The notes: generated by a model from the letters alone, not told the origin. Counted from the first letter of the stretch, positions 1-9,422 are shown. The stretch: 64,000 bases of DNA from Roseomonas sp. AR75 (GCF_005222815.1 NZ_STGB01000005.1:868001-932000); one strand, 5' to 3'. Numbers and translations: made by a program.

Positions 1-1
1 C

Positions 2-1477
2 GGCTTCGCCGTGGTGATGACGCCGGCGAACCTGTTCTTCTGCCTCGTCGGCACGCTGCTCGGCACGGTCGTCGGCATCATCCCCGGCCTCGGCCCGCTG
101 ACCACCATCGCGATCCTTCTGCCGGTGACCTACAAGCTGGACGTCACCTCGGCATTGATCATGCTCTCGGGGATCTACTATGGCGTCGCCTATGGCGGCA
201 CCGCGACCTCCGTGCTGCTGCGCATCCCCGGCGAGGCGTCGTCCGTCGTCACCTGCATCGACGGCTACGCGATGGCGCGCAAGGGCCGGGCCGGCGCGGC
301 GCTGACCATCGCCGCGGTGGGCTCCTTCATCGCGGGCACGGTGGGCACGATCGGCATCTCCTATCTCTCGCCGCCCCTGGCGGAGCTCGTCTTCGCCTTC
401 GGGCCGGCGGAATACGCGGCGCTGATGCTCGCGGGCCTGGCGGCGGTGACCTACTTCTCCTCCGGCTCGCTGCTGAAGTCGCTGCTGATGGCGGCCTTCG
501 GCCTGGTGCTGGGCTGCGTCGGCAAGGATCCGATGACGCTGGAGCCCCGCCTGACCTTCGGCTTCACCGGCCTGCTGGACGGCATCGAGCTGCCGGCGCT
601 GGCGATCGGGCTGTTCGGCTTGTCGGAGATCCTGCTGCTGGCGCGGCGCTCCCAGAGCTCGCTGAAGATGATCGCGCCGCCGCGTTCGCTGCTCGGCTTC
701 CTGCCGAACCGCGAGGAGACGCGGCGTTCGGTCGCGCCGGTCGTGCGCGGCACGGTGCTCGGCTTCCTCGTCGGCGTGCTGCCGGGCGGCGGCGCGGTGA
801 TCGCCTCCTTCCTCTCCTATGCGTTGGAGAGGAAGTTCGCGAAGCGGCCCGAGGAGTTCGGCCAGGGCGCGGTGGAGGGCCTGGCAGGGCCAGAGACCGC
901 GAACAATGCAGCCTCCTCCGGCTCGCTGCTGCCGCTGCTCTGCATGGGACTTCCGGCCAATGCCACCACGGCCGTGCTGCTGAACGCCTTCATCCTGCAT
1001 GGCGTCGCACCGGGGCCGGCGATGATGACGCAGCAGCCGGAGATCTTCTGGGGGCTGATCGCCAGCATGTATATTGGCAACGTCATGCTGCTGGTGCTGA
1101 ACCTGCCGCTGATCGGGCTGATGATCCGCATCCTGGACGTCCCGCGCGCCTATCTCGGGCCGATCATCCTGCTGTTCTGCATGATCGGCGTGTATTCCTC
1201 GGTCGGCGACGCATCCGGCGTGCTGATCGCCGTGGTCTTCGGCTTTGTCGGCTACTATCTGCGCAAGCACGGCTTCAACCTGGGCATGCTGATCCTGGCC
1301 TTCGTGCTCGGCCCGATCCTTGAACGCTCGGTCCGGCAGGCGCTGAACATCTCCGATGGCGAGTTCGGCGTCTTCGTCGCCAGCCCGATCTCGATCACGC
1401 TGCTCTGCCTCGCCGCCGCCATCCTGCTGCTCGGCCTCTGGCCGCGACGGCCGGTGGTGAATGCCGAGGACGATTGA
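2..1477 (+). CDS. Tripartite tricarboxylate transporter permease TctA (5' end outside window)
   Basis: Large integral-membrane subunit of a tripartite tricarboxylate (TTT) transporter, which moves carboxylates delivered by a Bug/TctC periplasmic receptor. The visible 491 residues are strongly hydrophobic, with about ten or more membrane segments. The TctA signature PGLGPLTTIAILLPVTY lies near the visible N-terminus and a second Gly-rich repeat (VGVLPGGGAVIASF) near the middle, as expected for the duplicated family fold. The frame is already open at base 2 and encodes GFAVVMTPANLFF, matching the family's usual residues about 10 to 20, so the true start lies left of the window. A GTG at 11 would give a truncated protein and is rejected. 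TctB and its cognate receptor are not visible and may lie upstream. The stop is 2 bp from the convergent dppC-like stop. Substrate unknown. Confidence 0.93.
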   Translation, partial: GFAVVMTPANLFFCLVGTLLGTVVGIIPGLGPLTTIAILLPVTYKLDVTSALIMLSGIYYGVAYGGTATSVLLRIPGEASSVVTCIDGYAMARKGRAGAALTIAAVGSFIAGTVGTIGISYLSPPLAELVFAFGPAEYAALMLAGLAAVTYFSSGSLLKSLLMAAFGLVLGCVGKDPMTLEPRLTFGFTGLLDGIELPALAIGLFGLSEILLLARRSQSSLKMIAPPRSLLGFLPNREETRRSVAPVVRGTVLGFLVGVLPGGGAVIASFLSYALERKFAKRPEEFGQGAVEGLAGPETANNAASSGSLLPLLCMGLPANATTAVLLNAFILHGVAPGPAMMTQQPEIFWGLIASMYIGNVMLLVLNLPLIGLMIRILDVPRAYLGPIILLFCMIGVYSSVGDASGVLIAVVFGFVGYYLRKHGFNLGMLILAFVLGPILERSVRQALNISDGEFGVFVASPISITLLCLAAAILLLGLWPRRPVVNAEDD

Positions 1478-1479
1478 CG

Positions 1480-2298
1480 CTATCGCGGATCGAGCCAGCG
1501 CCGGGCCGTCTCGCCGAGGCTGTTGAAGGCGAGCGCGGTCAGCAGCAGAGCGACGCCGGGCGCGATCATGAGGTCCGGCGCGCGTTCCAGGTAGAGCAGG
1601 GCGCGGGCCAGCATGCCGCCCCAGCTCGCCTGGGGCGGCTGCACGCCGAGGCCGAGAAAGCTCAGGCTGGCCTCCGCCAGCAGCGCCGTGCCCAGCAGCA
1701 GCCCCGCCTGCACGATGACCGGTGTCACGGCGTTGGGCAGGACATGTCGCGTCAGCAGCCACCCCGCCCCCGCCCCCGCGGCGCGTGCCGCATCCACATA
1801 GAGTTCCTGCTTCACGGCGAGCGTGCGAGCGCGGGCCAGCCGCGCGAAGCCCGGCGAGAAGGCGATGCCGATGGCGATCACCGCATTCGTCAGGCTGGTG
1901 CCCAGCACCGCCGCGATGCCGACCGCGAGCAGGATGGTCGGGAAGGAGAGCAAGGCATCGATCCCGCGGCTGATCGCCGCATCCACCCAGCCGCCGAGGT
2001 AGCCGGCGATCAGCCCGAACGGCAGCCCGATCAGCATGCCGAGCGCGACCGCGCCGATGGAGGAGAACAGCGACGGGGCCGCGCCATACAGCAGCCGGCT
2101 CAGCACGTCCCGGCCGAGGTCGTCTGTGCCGAGCCAATGCTCTGGGCCCGGTGGCTGCAGGACGCCGAGCAGGTCCACCTTCAGCGGATCGTGCGGCGCG
2201 ATCCAGGGCGCGGCGAGCGCCGCGGCGATCAGCAGCCCCAGCCACAGCACCCCCGCGGCGGCCCCGGGATCGCGCAGTATCAGAAGGAGCCGACGCAT
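1480..2298 (-). CDS. Peptide/nickel-type ABC transporter permease (DppC-like)
   Basis: Second inner-membrane permease of a family 5 (dipeptide/oligopeptide/nickel) ABC importer, 272 residues. It has an N-terminal membrane segment at about 17-34, then the DppC hallmark HWLGTDDLGRDVLSR at 54-68, five more hydrophobic segments, and the cytoplasmic EAA-type coupling loop near 169-189 (DAARAAGAGAGW, then HVLPN) that contacts the ATPases. The start is ATG at 2298, only 2 bp after the stop of the DppB-like gene. The open frame continues upstream but overlaps that gene entirely, so a longer protein is rejected. It is the last gene of the operon that runs right to left from 7796. Family assignment is secure; the transported solute cannot be read from sequence. 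Confidence 0.93.
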   Translation of the reverse strand: MRRLLLILRDPGAAAGVLWLGLLIAAALAAPWIAPHDPLKVDLLGVLQPPGPEHWLGTDDLGRDVLSRLLYGAAPSLFSSIGAVALGMLIGLPFGLIAGYLGGWVDAAISRGIDALLSFPTILLAVGIAAVLGTSLTNAVIAIGIAFSPGFARLARARTLAVKQELYVDAARAAGAGAGWLLTRHVLPNAVTPVIVQAGLLLGTALLAEASLSFLGLGVQPPQASWGGMLARALLYLERAPDLMIAPGVALLLTALAFNSLGETARRWLDPR

Positions 2299-2300
2299 GC

Positions 2301-3254
2301 TCACTCCACCCGGGGATCGAGCACGGCGTAGAGCAGGTCCACCACCAGGTTCACCAGGAACACCAGGACCGCCAGCATCAGGATGATGCCCTGCACGACG
2401 AAGTAGTCCTTGTTGATCGCCGCCTGGATCAGCGCGCTTCCCGTGCCGGGAATGGCGAAGACCGTCTCGGTCAGCAGCGTGCCGCCGATCTTGCCGCTGA
2501 ACACGAGCCCGACCACGGTGAGGAGCGTGACGCCGACATTCTTCAGCCCGTGCCGCCACAGGATCGCGGCGGGCGAGAGCCCCTTGGCCCGCAGCGTGCG
2601 CACGAAGGGCGAGGCCAGCACCTCGATCATGGCGGCACGGAGCTGGCGCGTGATCTGCGCGATGCCGCTGATCGAGAGCGCGATCGCCGGCAGCGTCGCG
2701 GTCCAGATGGCGCCAAGCGGATCCTCGAGGAAGCTCACCGCCCCCGTCGCCGGAAACAGCTGCCATTCCAGCGCGAGCACCGAGACCATGAGCATCGCCA
2801 GCCAGAAATAGGGCAGCGCATCGGCGATCGTCGCGACGCCGGTGGCGACCCGGTCCACCAGGCTGCCGCGCCGCGCCGCGGCAGCGATGCCGAGCACCGA
2901 GCCCACCACGAAGGCGATGACCATCGCGTAGCAGACGATCAGCAGCGTGTTCGGCAGGCGGTTCAGGATCAGGTCCATCACCGGCTCCCGCGACTGCAGC
3001 GACAGGCCGAGATCGCCCCGCAGCAGCTGCCCGACCCATGAAAGGTACTGTTCCCAGATGGGGCGGTCGAAGCCGTAGAGCTGGCGGATCTCGGCGATGC
3101 TCTCCTCGGTCGGGAACTCGCCCGCGAGCAGCAGCGCCGGGTCGCCCGGGCCGATATGCAGGATGAGGAACGAGACGAGGGAGACCAGGATCAGCGTCGG
3201 CACGGCCTGCGCCACGCGCAGGCGTATCACGCGGCTGCGACGACGCGTCAGCAT
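2301..3254 (-). CDS. Peptide/nickel-type ABC transporter permease (DppB-like)
   Basis: First membrane permease of the importer, 317 residues, pairing with the DppC-like protein. The N-terminus is Arg-rich then hydrophobic (RVAQAVPTLILVSLVSFLIL), followed by the periplasmic GPGDPA motif and the DppB-family stretch around FDRPIWEQYLSWVGQLLRGD. The C-terminal half carries the coupling loop (RTLRAKGLSPAAILWRHGLKN) and the TETVFAIPGTGSAL element. ATG at 3254 was chosen because it overlaps the end of the upstream ATPase gene by 7 bp (ATGCTGA), a translational-coupling arrangement. An in-frame start 24 bp earlier would add an implausible Gly-rich leader. Followed by the DppC-like gene after 2 bp. 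Confidence 0.93.
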   Translation of the reverse strand: MLTRRRSRVIRLRVAQAVPTLILVSLVSFLILHIGPGDPALLLAGEFPTEESIAEIRQLYGFDRPIWEQYLSWVGQLLRGDLGLSLQSREPVMDLILNRLPNTLLIVCYAMVIAFVVGSVLGIAAAARRGSLVDRVATGVATIADALPYFWLAMLMVSVLALEWQLFPATGAVSFLEDPLGAIWTATLPAIALSISGIAQITRQLRAAMIEVLASPFVRTLRAKGLSPAAILWRHGLKNVGVTLLTVVGLVFSGKIGGTLLTETVFAIPGTGSALIQAAINKDYFVVQGIILMLAVLVFLVNLVVDLLYAVLDPRVE

Positions 3255-4219
3255 GCCGCCCCCTCCACCAGATGGCACGCGACACGATGCCCCGGTGCGA
3301 CCTGGCGCCAGGCCGGCTCCTGCGCTGCGCAGCGCGGCTCGGCGCCCGGGCAGCGCGTGCGGAAGCGGCAGCCGGAGGGCGGGTCCACCGGGCTCGGGAT
3401 CTCGCCCTGCAGCGGCATGCGCGCTCCCGTGACCAGGCGGGATGGCAGCGCGACAGGCTCAGCCGCGAGCAGCGCCCGGGTGTAGGGATGCCGGGCCGCC
3501 TGCTCCAGCGTCGCCGCCGGCGCGACCTCCACGAAGCGGCCGAGATACATCACGGCGAGGCGGTCGCTGATATGCATCGCCACGGCAAGGTCATGCGTGA
3601 TGACGACGTAGGTCAGCCCGAACTCGGCCTGCAGGTCGAGATAGAGGTTCAGGATGTCGGCCTGGATCGAGACATCCAGCGCCGAGGTCGCCTCGTCCGC
3701 CACCAGCAGCCGTGGGCGGCGCACCAGGGCGCGGGCGATGTTGACGCGCTGCTTCTGGCCGCCCGAGAGCTCATGGGGGAAGCGGGCGGCCTGGGCCTGA
3801 TCCAGCCCGACGCGCGCCAGTATCGCGATGGCGCGTGCCGTGCGTTCGGCGGGGGGACCCTCGCCCGCGATGTCGAGCGGCTCGCGCACGCTGTCCAGGA
3901 TGCGGCGGCGCGGGTTCAGGGCGGCGTGCGGATCCTGGAAGATGATCTGCATGGCATGGCGCCGCCGGCGCAGCTGCGGCGCCGGCAGGGCGAAAAGATC
4001 CTCGCCCTCGAGTTCCACGCGGCCGGCGTCCGGCCGCAGCAGCGCCACGATGGCGCGGCCCAGCGTGGACTTGCCCGAGCCGGATTCCCCGATGATGCCG
4101 AGCGTCTCGCCTTCCGCCACCTCGAAGCTGACGCCATCCACGGCCTTCAGGGTGTCCCCGCTGTCGCGGAGGGGAAATGCCACGCGCAGATCCAGCACCC
4201 GCAGCAGCGGCGCGCTCAT
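3248..4219 (-). CDS. Peptide/nickel-type ABC transporter ATP-binding protein (DppF-like)
   Basis: Second cytoplasmic ATPase of the importer, 323 residues. It shows Walker A (GESGSGKS), a Q-loop (IIFQDPHAALNPRR), the ABC signature LSGGQKQRVNIARAL, and Walker B with D-loop (LLVADEATSALD). The C-terminal oligopeptide-ABC extension (PVDPPSGCRFRTRCPGAEPRC) is Cys-rich; in this family such extensions can hold an iron-sulfur cluster. The usual Walker B 'DEP' is 'DEA' here; the catalytic Glu is intact. ATG at 4219 overlaps the stop of the preceding ATPase as ATGA. The much longer upstream frame is antisense-like noise and overlaps the neighbour. Works with the 4216-5202 ATPase as a heterodimer. Confidence 0.93.
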   Translation of the reverse strand: MSAPLLRVLDLRVAFPLRDSGDTLKAVDGVSFEVAEGETLGIIGESGSGKSTLGRAIVALLRPDAGRVELEGEDLFALPAPQLRRRRHAMQIIFQDPHAALNPRRRILDSVREPLDIAGEGPPAERTARAIAILARVGLDQAQAARFPHELSGGQKQRVNIARALVRRPRLLVADEATSALDVSIQADILNLYLDLQAEFGLTYVVITHDLAVAMHISDRLAVMYLGRFVEVAPAATLEQAARHPYTRALLAAEPVALPSRLVTGARMPLQGEIPSPVDPPSGCRFRTRCPGAEPRCAAQEPAWRQVAPGHRVACHLVEGAAC

Positions 4220-5202
4220 GGCACCGCGCCCGGCAGGTCGAGCGCCGCCGCGCGATGGCAGCGCACGGCACGGCCTTCCAGCGGCAGCAGCGGTTGCGCC
4301 GCGTCGCAGCCGGTCGTTCGATGGGCGCAGCGCGGCGCGAAGCGGCAGCCCGGCGGCATCGCACCGGGCGCCGGAGCACGCCCGCCGATGGACGGCAGCC
4401 GGGCCCGGTGCGGCGCGAAGCGCGGATGCGACCGCAGCAGGCCCGATGCGTAGGGATGCAGCGGCCGCTCCAGCAGCGCATCCACCGCCGCATCCTCCAC
4501 CACCTGCCCGGCATACATCGCCACGATGCGGGAACAGCACTCGCGCACCACGCCGATGTTGTGCGAAACCAGCAGCAGCGCGGTGCCGCGTGCCGAGACC
4601 TGGCGCAGCAGCAGGTCGATGATCTGGGCCTGGATGGTGACGTCCAGCGCGGTGGTCGGCTCGTCCGCCACCAGCAGGCGGGGCTCGCAGGCCAGCGCGA
4701 TGGCGATCATCACCCGCTGGCGCATGCCGCCGGAAAGCTGGTGCGGATAGTCCTCGGCGCGCCGCGCTGGCAGCGGGATCCCGACTTCGGCCAGCGCCTC
4801 CACGGCCCTGGCCTTCGCCGCGGCCGGCGACAGGTCGGTGTGCGCGCGCAGCGTCTCGGCGATCTGCTCGCCCACGGTGAAGACCGGGTCCAGCGCCGTC
4901 ATCGGCTCCTGGAAGATCATGCTGATGCGACGGCCCCTCAGGCGCCGCAGCGCGCTCTCCGGCAGGTTCAGGATGTCTTCTCCGTCCAGCCGCACCCGGC
5001 CGCCGGCGCGGAACAGCTCCCGCGGGAGCAGGCCGAGCAGCGCGAGCCCGGTCAGGGTCTTGCCGGCGCCGCTCTCGCCCACCAGGCCCACGGCCTCGCC
5101 GGGCGCGATCGCGAAGGAGACGTCCTCCACGACCTTCAGCCAGCCGCGCCCGGCGCGCAGCGCAAGCTCCAGACGCTCGACCTCCAGAAGCGGCGCGGTC
5201 AC
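4216..5202 (-). CDS. Peptide/nickel-type ABC transporter ATP-binding protein (DppD-like)
   Basis: First ATPase of the importer, about 328 residues. Walker A GESGAGKT, Q-loop SMIFQEPMTALDPVF, signature LSGGMRQRVMIAIAL and Walker B LLVADEPTTALD are all intact. The C-terminal region carries the oligopeptide-ABC Cys motif (PPGCRFAPRCAHRTTGC). I prefer GTG at 5202, five bases after the stop of the binding-protein gene; the translated start V-TAPLLEVERLEL fits the family's usual 'LLEVRDL' opening. Frames extending further upstream lie within the binding-protein gene and are rejected. The downstream ATPase overlaps by 4 bp. Confidence 0.92.
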   Translation of the reverse strand: MTAPLLEVERLELALRAGRGWLKVVEDVSFAIAPGEAVGLVGESGAGKTLTGLALLGLLPRELFRAGGRVRLDGEDILNLPESALRRLRGRRISMIFQEPMTALDPVFTVGEQIAETLRAHTDLSPAAAKARAVEALAEVGIPLPARRAEDYPHQLSGGMRQRVMIAIALACEPRLLVADEPTTALDVTIQAQIIDLLLRQVSARGTALLLVSHNIGVVRECCSRIVAMYAGQVVEDAAVDALLERPLHPYASGLLRSHPRFAPHRARLPSIGGRAPAPGAMPPGCRFAPRCAHRTTGCDAAQPLLPLEGRAVRCHRAAALDLPGAVP

Positions 5203-5207
5203 GCCGG

Positions 5208-6752
5208 TCAGGCGGCGAGCCAGACCTGCTCGAAGCGCGGCCTGCCGGCGAGGTTCGGCACGTAGTTGCGCGCGCGGCGCGACAGCGCCGTGATCTCCGG
5301 CTCGAAGGCGAGCGGCAGGGTCAGGGCGAACTCGCGCTCGAGCCGCAGCACGCGCGCCATCGCGGCGCGGCGGTCGTCCAGCGATTCCACCGTGCGGCTT
5401 GCAGCGATGGCCTCGATCAGCTCGGGCGAGGGCACCGCGCGACCGATGTTGAAGGCGGAGCTGGGGTGCAGCAGCAGCTGGTAGGTCAGCGCCGGGTCCG
5501 GCCGCCCGGTCCAGTTCGCCAGGCGGATGTCGCCGACGCCTTCGCGCCAGGTCTGCAACGTGGCGGTGAGGGTGCCGGTGGTGCTGGTGAGCTTCACCCC
5601 GACGCGGTCCAGGAAGGCGCTCAGGATCTCGATGCGCTGCGCGTTGAGCTGGTTGGAGGCGTAGCTGGCATTGATGGTGAGCTGGCCGGGACCGAAGCCG
5701 GCCTCCGCGATCAGCCGCTTCGCGCGGTCGGGATCGTAGGGGTATTTCGACGCCGCCTCCGCATCGTAGGCCCAGAGGCCCTTCGGCACATGCAGGTCCG
5801 CCGGCGCGCCGACGCCGCCCAGCACAACGCGCGCATAGGCCACGCGGTCGATCGCGAAGTTCAGCGCCTGCCGCAGCCGGATGTCGTTCAGCGGCGGCTT
5901 CGAGAAGTTGATGTAGCATTGCTGCAGGCGGAAGGTGTCCTGCACGCTGACGGTCACGTCGCTGGCACGCCGCAGGCCCGGGATCTGCTGCGCATCCACG
6001 TTCAGGCTGATGTGGTTCTGCCCGGCGCGCACGGAGCGCAGCCCGGTGGTGGTGTCCGTGATGATCGGCATGACGATGCCATCCAGCAGCGGCTCGCCCG
6101 GCTTCCAGTAGCGCGGGTTGCGCTGCACCACGATCTCCGCCGCATCGGTCCAGCGCACGAACTGCATCGCGCCGGTGCCGACGGGATTGCGGCCGTAGTT
6201 CTCGCCGCGCTCCGCCAGCGCCTTCGGCGAGGACATCATGCCGGCGCGGTCCGTGAAGATCATCGGCAGGGTGGTGTCGGGCTGACGCAGCTTCAGCACG
6301 ACGACATGGGGCGCAGCGACCTCGACCTCCGCCACCGAGGCGATGTCGGCCCGCACGGTGGAGCGCGGGTTGGTCATCATGTGGGCGAAGTTCGCCCTGA
6401 CTGCCGCCGCGTCGAAGATCTCGCCGTCGTGGAAGGTCACGCCCTGGCGCAGTTCCAGCACGAGCTGCGTCGGCGATTCGAAGCGCCACGCCGTCGCCAG
6501 CGAAGGGCGCGGCGCCAGCGTCGCCGGGTCGTAATCCACCAGGCGATCATACAGCGTGGAGAGCACCGCATGGTCGCCGCCTTGGCCGCCGACATGCGGA
6601 TCGAGGCTGGACGGGTTGGCATCGATCACCGCCCGCAGCGTGCCGCCTCGGCGGGCTTCCTGCGCGGCTGCGCCCGACACGAGGCCGCCCGCGAGCAGGC
6701 TGGCCAGCGTGACGCGACGGCCGAGGCGCGGCGCTCCGGGGAAGGTGCTCAT
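5208..6752 (-). CDS. ABC transporter substrate-binding protein, family 5 (peptide/nickel type)
   Basis: Periplasmic solute receptor of the importer encoded just downstream, 514 residues, normal for solute-binding protein family 5. The N-terminus (GRRVTLASLLAGGLVSGAAAQ) is a twin-arginine-flavoured signal peptide with a likely cleavage after AAAQ. The mature part opens with GGTLRAVIDANPSSLDPHVG, typical of the family, and includes LRQGVTFHDGEIFDAAAV and DIRLRQALNFAIDR. ATG at 6752 is preceded by a very good ribosome site (AGGAGGAG, 7 nt away); an ATG 66 bp further upstream is weaker. The solute is unknown; family members bind peptides, opines, glutathione, nickel chelates and related compounds. 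Confidence 0.94.
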   Translation of the reverse strand: MSTFPGAPRLGRRVTLASLLAGGLVSGAAAQEARRGGTLRAVIDANPSSLDPHVGGQGGDHAVLSTLYDRLVDYDPATLAPRPSLATAWRFESPTQLVLELRQGVTFHDGEIFDAAAVRANFAHMMTNPRSTVRADIASVAEVEVAAPHVVVLKLRQPDTTLPMIFTDRAGMMSSPKALAERGENYGRNPVGTGAMQFVRWTDAAEIVVQRNPRYWKPGEPLLDGIVMPIITDTTTGLRSVRAGQNHISLNVDAQQIPGLRRASDVTVSVQDTFRLQQCYINFSKPPLNDIRLRQALNFAIDRVAYARVVLGGVGAPADLHVPKGLWAYDAEAASKYPYDPDRAKRLIAEAGFGPGQLTINASYASNQLNAQRIEILSAFLDRVGVKLTSTTGTLTATLQTWREGVGDIRLANWTGRPDPALTYQLLLHPSSAFNIGRAVPSPELIEAIAASRTVESLDDRRAAMARVLRLEREFALTLPLAFEPEITALSRRARNYVPNLAGRPRFEQVWLAA

Positions 6753-6827
6753 CTTGTCTCCTCCTGCTCGGAGCCCTGCCGACCCCGCTTTGAACCATGC
6801 CATTCGTTGGCGCGACATGCGGGACGA

Positions 6828-7796
6828 TCAGCGGCCGATCATGTCCCGGATCACCGGGCCGACCGTCTCATCGTAGCGCTGCCAGAATGCCGCATAGTCG
6901 CGCGCGCCCATGAAGTCCGGCGTGATGCCCGACCCGATCAGCGCCGACCGCCAGGCATCGCTTGTGGCGATGCGGGCCAGCGCCGTCTCCAGCACGGCGA
7001 TCGCCGCCGGAGGCGTCCCGGCCGGTGCTGCGATGCCTGTCGCCGTCGCGAAGATCACGTCAACGCCGGCGGAGCGCATGGTCGGCACGCCCGGCAGCAG
7101 CGGGTCCTCTTCTGCCGTGGTGGTGGCCAGCACGCGGATCTGGCCGGTGCGCAGCGCCGGCACGAAGTCGGACCCGCCGCCAGTCATCGCGTCCACATGC
7201 CCGCCGACCAGCGCGTTCATCGCAGGCGCCCCGCCGTTGAAGTGCACCGCGGTGAAACGCACATCCGCCGCGCGCTCAAGCTGGCGCAGCATCACATGCG
7301 GCGCGGTCATGATGCCGGCATCGGCGACGTTGATGCCCTCCGGGCTCGCGCGCGCGGCGTCGATCAGCGCGCGGAAGTCGTGGAAGCGGCTGTCAGCGCG
7401 CACCGCGATGGCGTAGCGGACCGAGTAGAGATGCGCGATGGGCTGAAAGCTTTCCCGCGTGTAGCCCGACTGCCGCGAGGGGTCGAAATAGTGCGACAGC
7501 ACGGTGGGCTTCACCACCATCGCCAGCGTGTAGCCGTCTGGCCGCGCCCGCACGAGGCCGGTGAGGCCGATCTGCGCGCCGCCACCAGGCCGGTTCACGA
7601 CGGCGACGGGCACCGAAAGCGCCCGTTCCAGGCCGGCGGCCGTGGCACGGGCGACGAAGTCCACCCCGCCGCCGGGCGTGTAGGGCACGATCAGCGTGAT
7701 CGCCCGCCCCGGCTCGGGAAATGACTGGGCCCTCGCGACCGCCGCCGGCAGCAGCGCGCCCCCGATGCTCAAGAGGGCTCTGCGGGAAAGAGACAT
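6828..7796 (-). CDS. Bug-family tripartite tricarboxylate receptor (TctC-like)
   Basis: Extracytoplasmic receptor of the Bug/TctC family, 322 residues, with a signal peptide (LSRRALLSIGGALLPAAVARAQ). The family opening ITLIVPYTPGGGVDFVAR is followed by VVNRPGGGAQIG and, in the C-terminal domain, LLPGVPTMRSAGV. ATG at 7796 is preceded by GGGGAG at suitable distance; an in-frame ATG at 7820 is possible but less well placed. It lies 75 bp upstream of the ABC binding protein on the same strand, so the two may be cotranscribed although they belong to different transporter classes. No tctA or tctB is adjacent, so it may be an orphan receptor, common in bacteria with expanded Bug families. Confidence 0.92.
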   Translation of the reverse strand: MSLSRRALLSIGGALLPAAVARAQSFPEPGRAITLIVPYTPGGGVDFVARATAAGLERALSVPVAVVNRPGGGAQIGLTGLVRARPDGYTLAMVVKPTVLSHYFDPSRQSGYTRESFQPIAHLYSVRYAIAVRADSRFHDFRALIDAARASPEGINVADAGIMTAPHVMLRQLERAADVRFTAVHFNGGAPAMNALVGGHVDAMTGGGSDFVPALRTGQIRVLATTTAEEDPLLPGVPTMRSAGVDVIFATATGIAAPAGTPPAAIAVLETALARIATSDAWRSALIGSGITPDFMGARDYAAFWQRYDETVGPVIRDMIGR

Positions 7797-8357
7797 CGCT
7801 CGGCGCTCCCCGGTGGTCATGTCATGCCGTGGACGGCGTTGCGCGCCAGCCGCTTCGCAGGGCGAGGCGGCGATCGGGCGGATATAAGAATGCGGCTGCG
7901 GCCCTCGATGCGCGCCGGCATGGCGCTGTGCGCATCGGCTCGCATCGGCGGCAACAGGGTTGAGCACATGCCGTGGAGAGCCGCGGGCATCAGCGGTCCC
8001 TGGCCTGTCGCCGGCAACACCCTCCTCACCGTTCCCCCGATTGAATCGTTTTCCTCCAAGCAGCCTACCGCAGCCGCGGGGCGGCGGGCAACCGCGACCT
8101 TGAGCACGACGACACGGCGCCGCTTGCCCCCGATGCCGATGCCGCTATCGTCCCGTCATGCTCCGGCTGCGCTCATGCGTGCGACCGCAACGCGCTGTGT
8201 CGCCGCAGCGGATGAGCGGACACCGCAGCAGCGCCCGTGACGAACTTCACCAGGACAGCTTGGCGGCCGCATGCCCGATCGCGCCGGGGCCGGCAGGCGA
8301 AACATCCGACGGCGCGTCGCCGGCGACCTTGGCCCGAGGGCCGTGCAGGAGCTTCGC
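7797..8357. promoter_or_regulatory. 561-bp divergent intergenic region with an 11-bp palindrome
   Basis: No gene is supported here. The region separates the divergent Bug-receptor gene and the D-2-hydroxyacid dehydrogenase gene and should hold both promoters. The only clear structure is a perfect palindrome, CGATT-G-AATCG, at 8038-8048, in a slightly AT-richer patch. It could be an operator for a regulator not encoded nearby, but one copy of an 11-bp dyad can arise by chance. Short open frames on both strands have no recognisable product and look like high-G+C noise. Confidence 0.3.
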
Positions 8358-9359
8358 ATGATTGAGCGGCGGCAGGCGGGCGACGCAACGTGCCTCCGCG
8401 TCGTCGTGGTGTATCCCGGGAACGCCTTCCTGCGTTCGCTGACGGACGACTTCCCCGCGATCCGCTTCGACTTCCACGAGGCTGTCGAAACTGCGCTGGC
8501 GGATGCCGCCGATTGCGACGCCGTCATCAGCTTCGGCCGGTTCATGACCCGCGACGTGGCTGAGACGCTGTTCCGGAATCCGCGGCTTCGCTGGATTCAG
8601 ATCGGCAGCGCCGGCACCGACCTGCTGGACGGCGTGACCCCGCCGCCCGGCGTCGTGCTCACCCGCGCGGCCGGCATTCTTGATGCCGTCGTGGCGGAGC
8701 AGGCGCTGGCGCTGCTGCTGGCGCTCGGCCGCCGTCTGCACGATGCGGTGCGGAACCAGACACACGGCACCTGGGGCCTGCCACGTGACGGCTTCGAGTG
8801 TGTAGCGGGCAAGCGTGCCACCGTGCTCGGCTTCGGCGGCATCGGCCGCGCCGTCGCCACGCGGCTGCTCGCCCTTGGCGCCGAGGTCACCGGCATCTCC
8901 CGCAATCCCGCTCCTCTGCCAGGCGTCACCTTGCGCAGCGTCGCCGACCTTCAGGCGATACTGCCGGACAGCGAGATCCTGCTGCTCGCCCTGCCGGGCG
9001 GCGCAGCGACCGCCGGCATCATCGGCCGGCACGAGATTGCGCGGCTGCCCCGAGGCGCCATGCTCGTCAATGTCGGCCGCGGCGCCTCCCTCGACCATGC
9101 CGCGCTCGCGGAGGCGCTGCGGGACGGTCACCTGGCCGGCGCAGGCCTGGACGTCACGGAGCCGGAGCCGCTGCCGACCGGCCATGCGCTCTGGTCCTGC
9201 CCGAACCTGATCGTGTCGCCGCATGTGGGCGGCCGTGACCGACGCCAGCCGGAACGCCTTCGTGCGCTCTTCGCCGCCAACATCGCGCGTTTCCTGAGCG
9301 GCGAGGAACTGCTGCACTGCTTCGCCGCAGGCGGACCGCGACCAACTCCGTCGCGATGA
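8358..9359 (+). CDS. D-2-hydroxyacid dehydrogenase, NAD(P)-dependent
   Basis: 333-residue member of the D-isomer-specific 2-hydroxyacid dehydrogenase family, which reduces 2-oxoacids to D-2-hydroxyacids in the cytoplasm. The Rossmann motif GFGGIG sits in AGKRATVLGFGGIGRAVATR. The catalytic Arg is in VNVGRGASLD, the Glu in LDVTEPEPLP and the His in SPHVGG. The N-terminal domain is divergent from well-known enzymes, so the substrate is not predicted. ATG at 8358 has GGAG about 7 nt upstream; a start 87 bp earlier adds an Arg-rich leader without support. It stands alone on this strand. A relict Bug receptor fragment lies just downstream on the other strand, suggesting an older carboxylate-uptake context. 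Confidence 0.92.
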   Translation: MIERRQAGDATCLRVVVVYPGNAFLRSLTDDFPAIRFDFHEAVETALADAADCDAVISFGRFMTRDVAETLFRNPRLRWIQIGSAGTDLLDGVTPPPGVVLTRAAGILDAVVAEQALALLLALGRRLHDAVRNQTHGTWGLPRDGFECVAGKRATVLGFGGIGRAVATRLLALGAEVTGISRNPAPLPGVTLRSVADLQAILPDSEILLLALPGGAATAGIIGRHEIARLPRGAMLVNVGRGASLDHAALAEALRDGHLAGAGLDVTEPEPLPTGHALWSCPNLIVSPHVGGRDRRQPERLRALFAANIARFLSGEELLHCFAAGGPRPTPSR

Positions 9360-9422
9360 GCGGTTCAGGCAGGGTGGGACGCGGGCCCGGAGCAATCCGG
9401 CCGGCGCCAGGCTTTCTCCGCC

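Noticed and set aside
2..7796. A single tctABC operon including the left-edge TctA and the Bug gene at 6828-7796
   Set aside because: The two genes are on opposite strands and separated by a peptide-type ABC operon.
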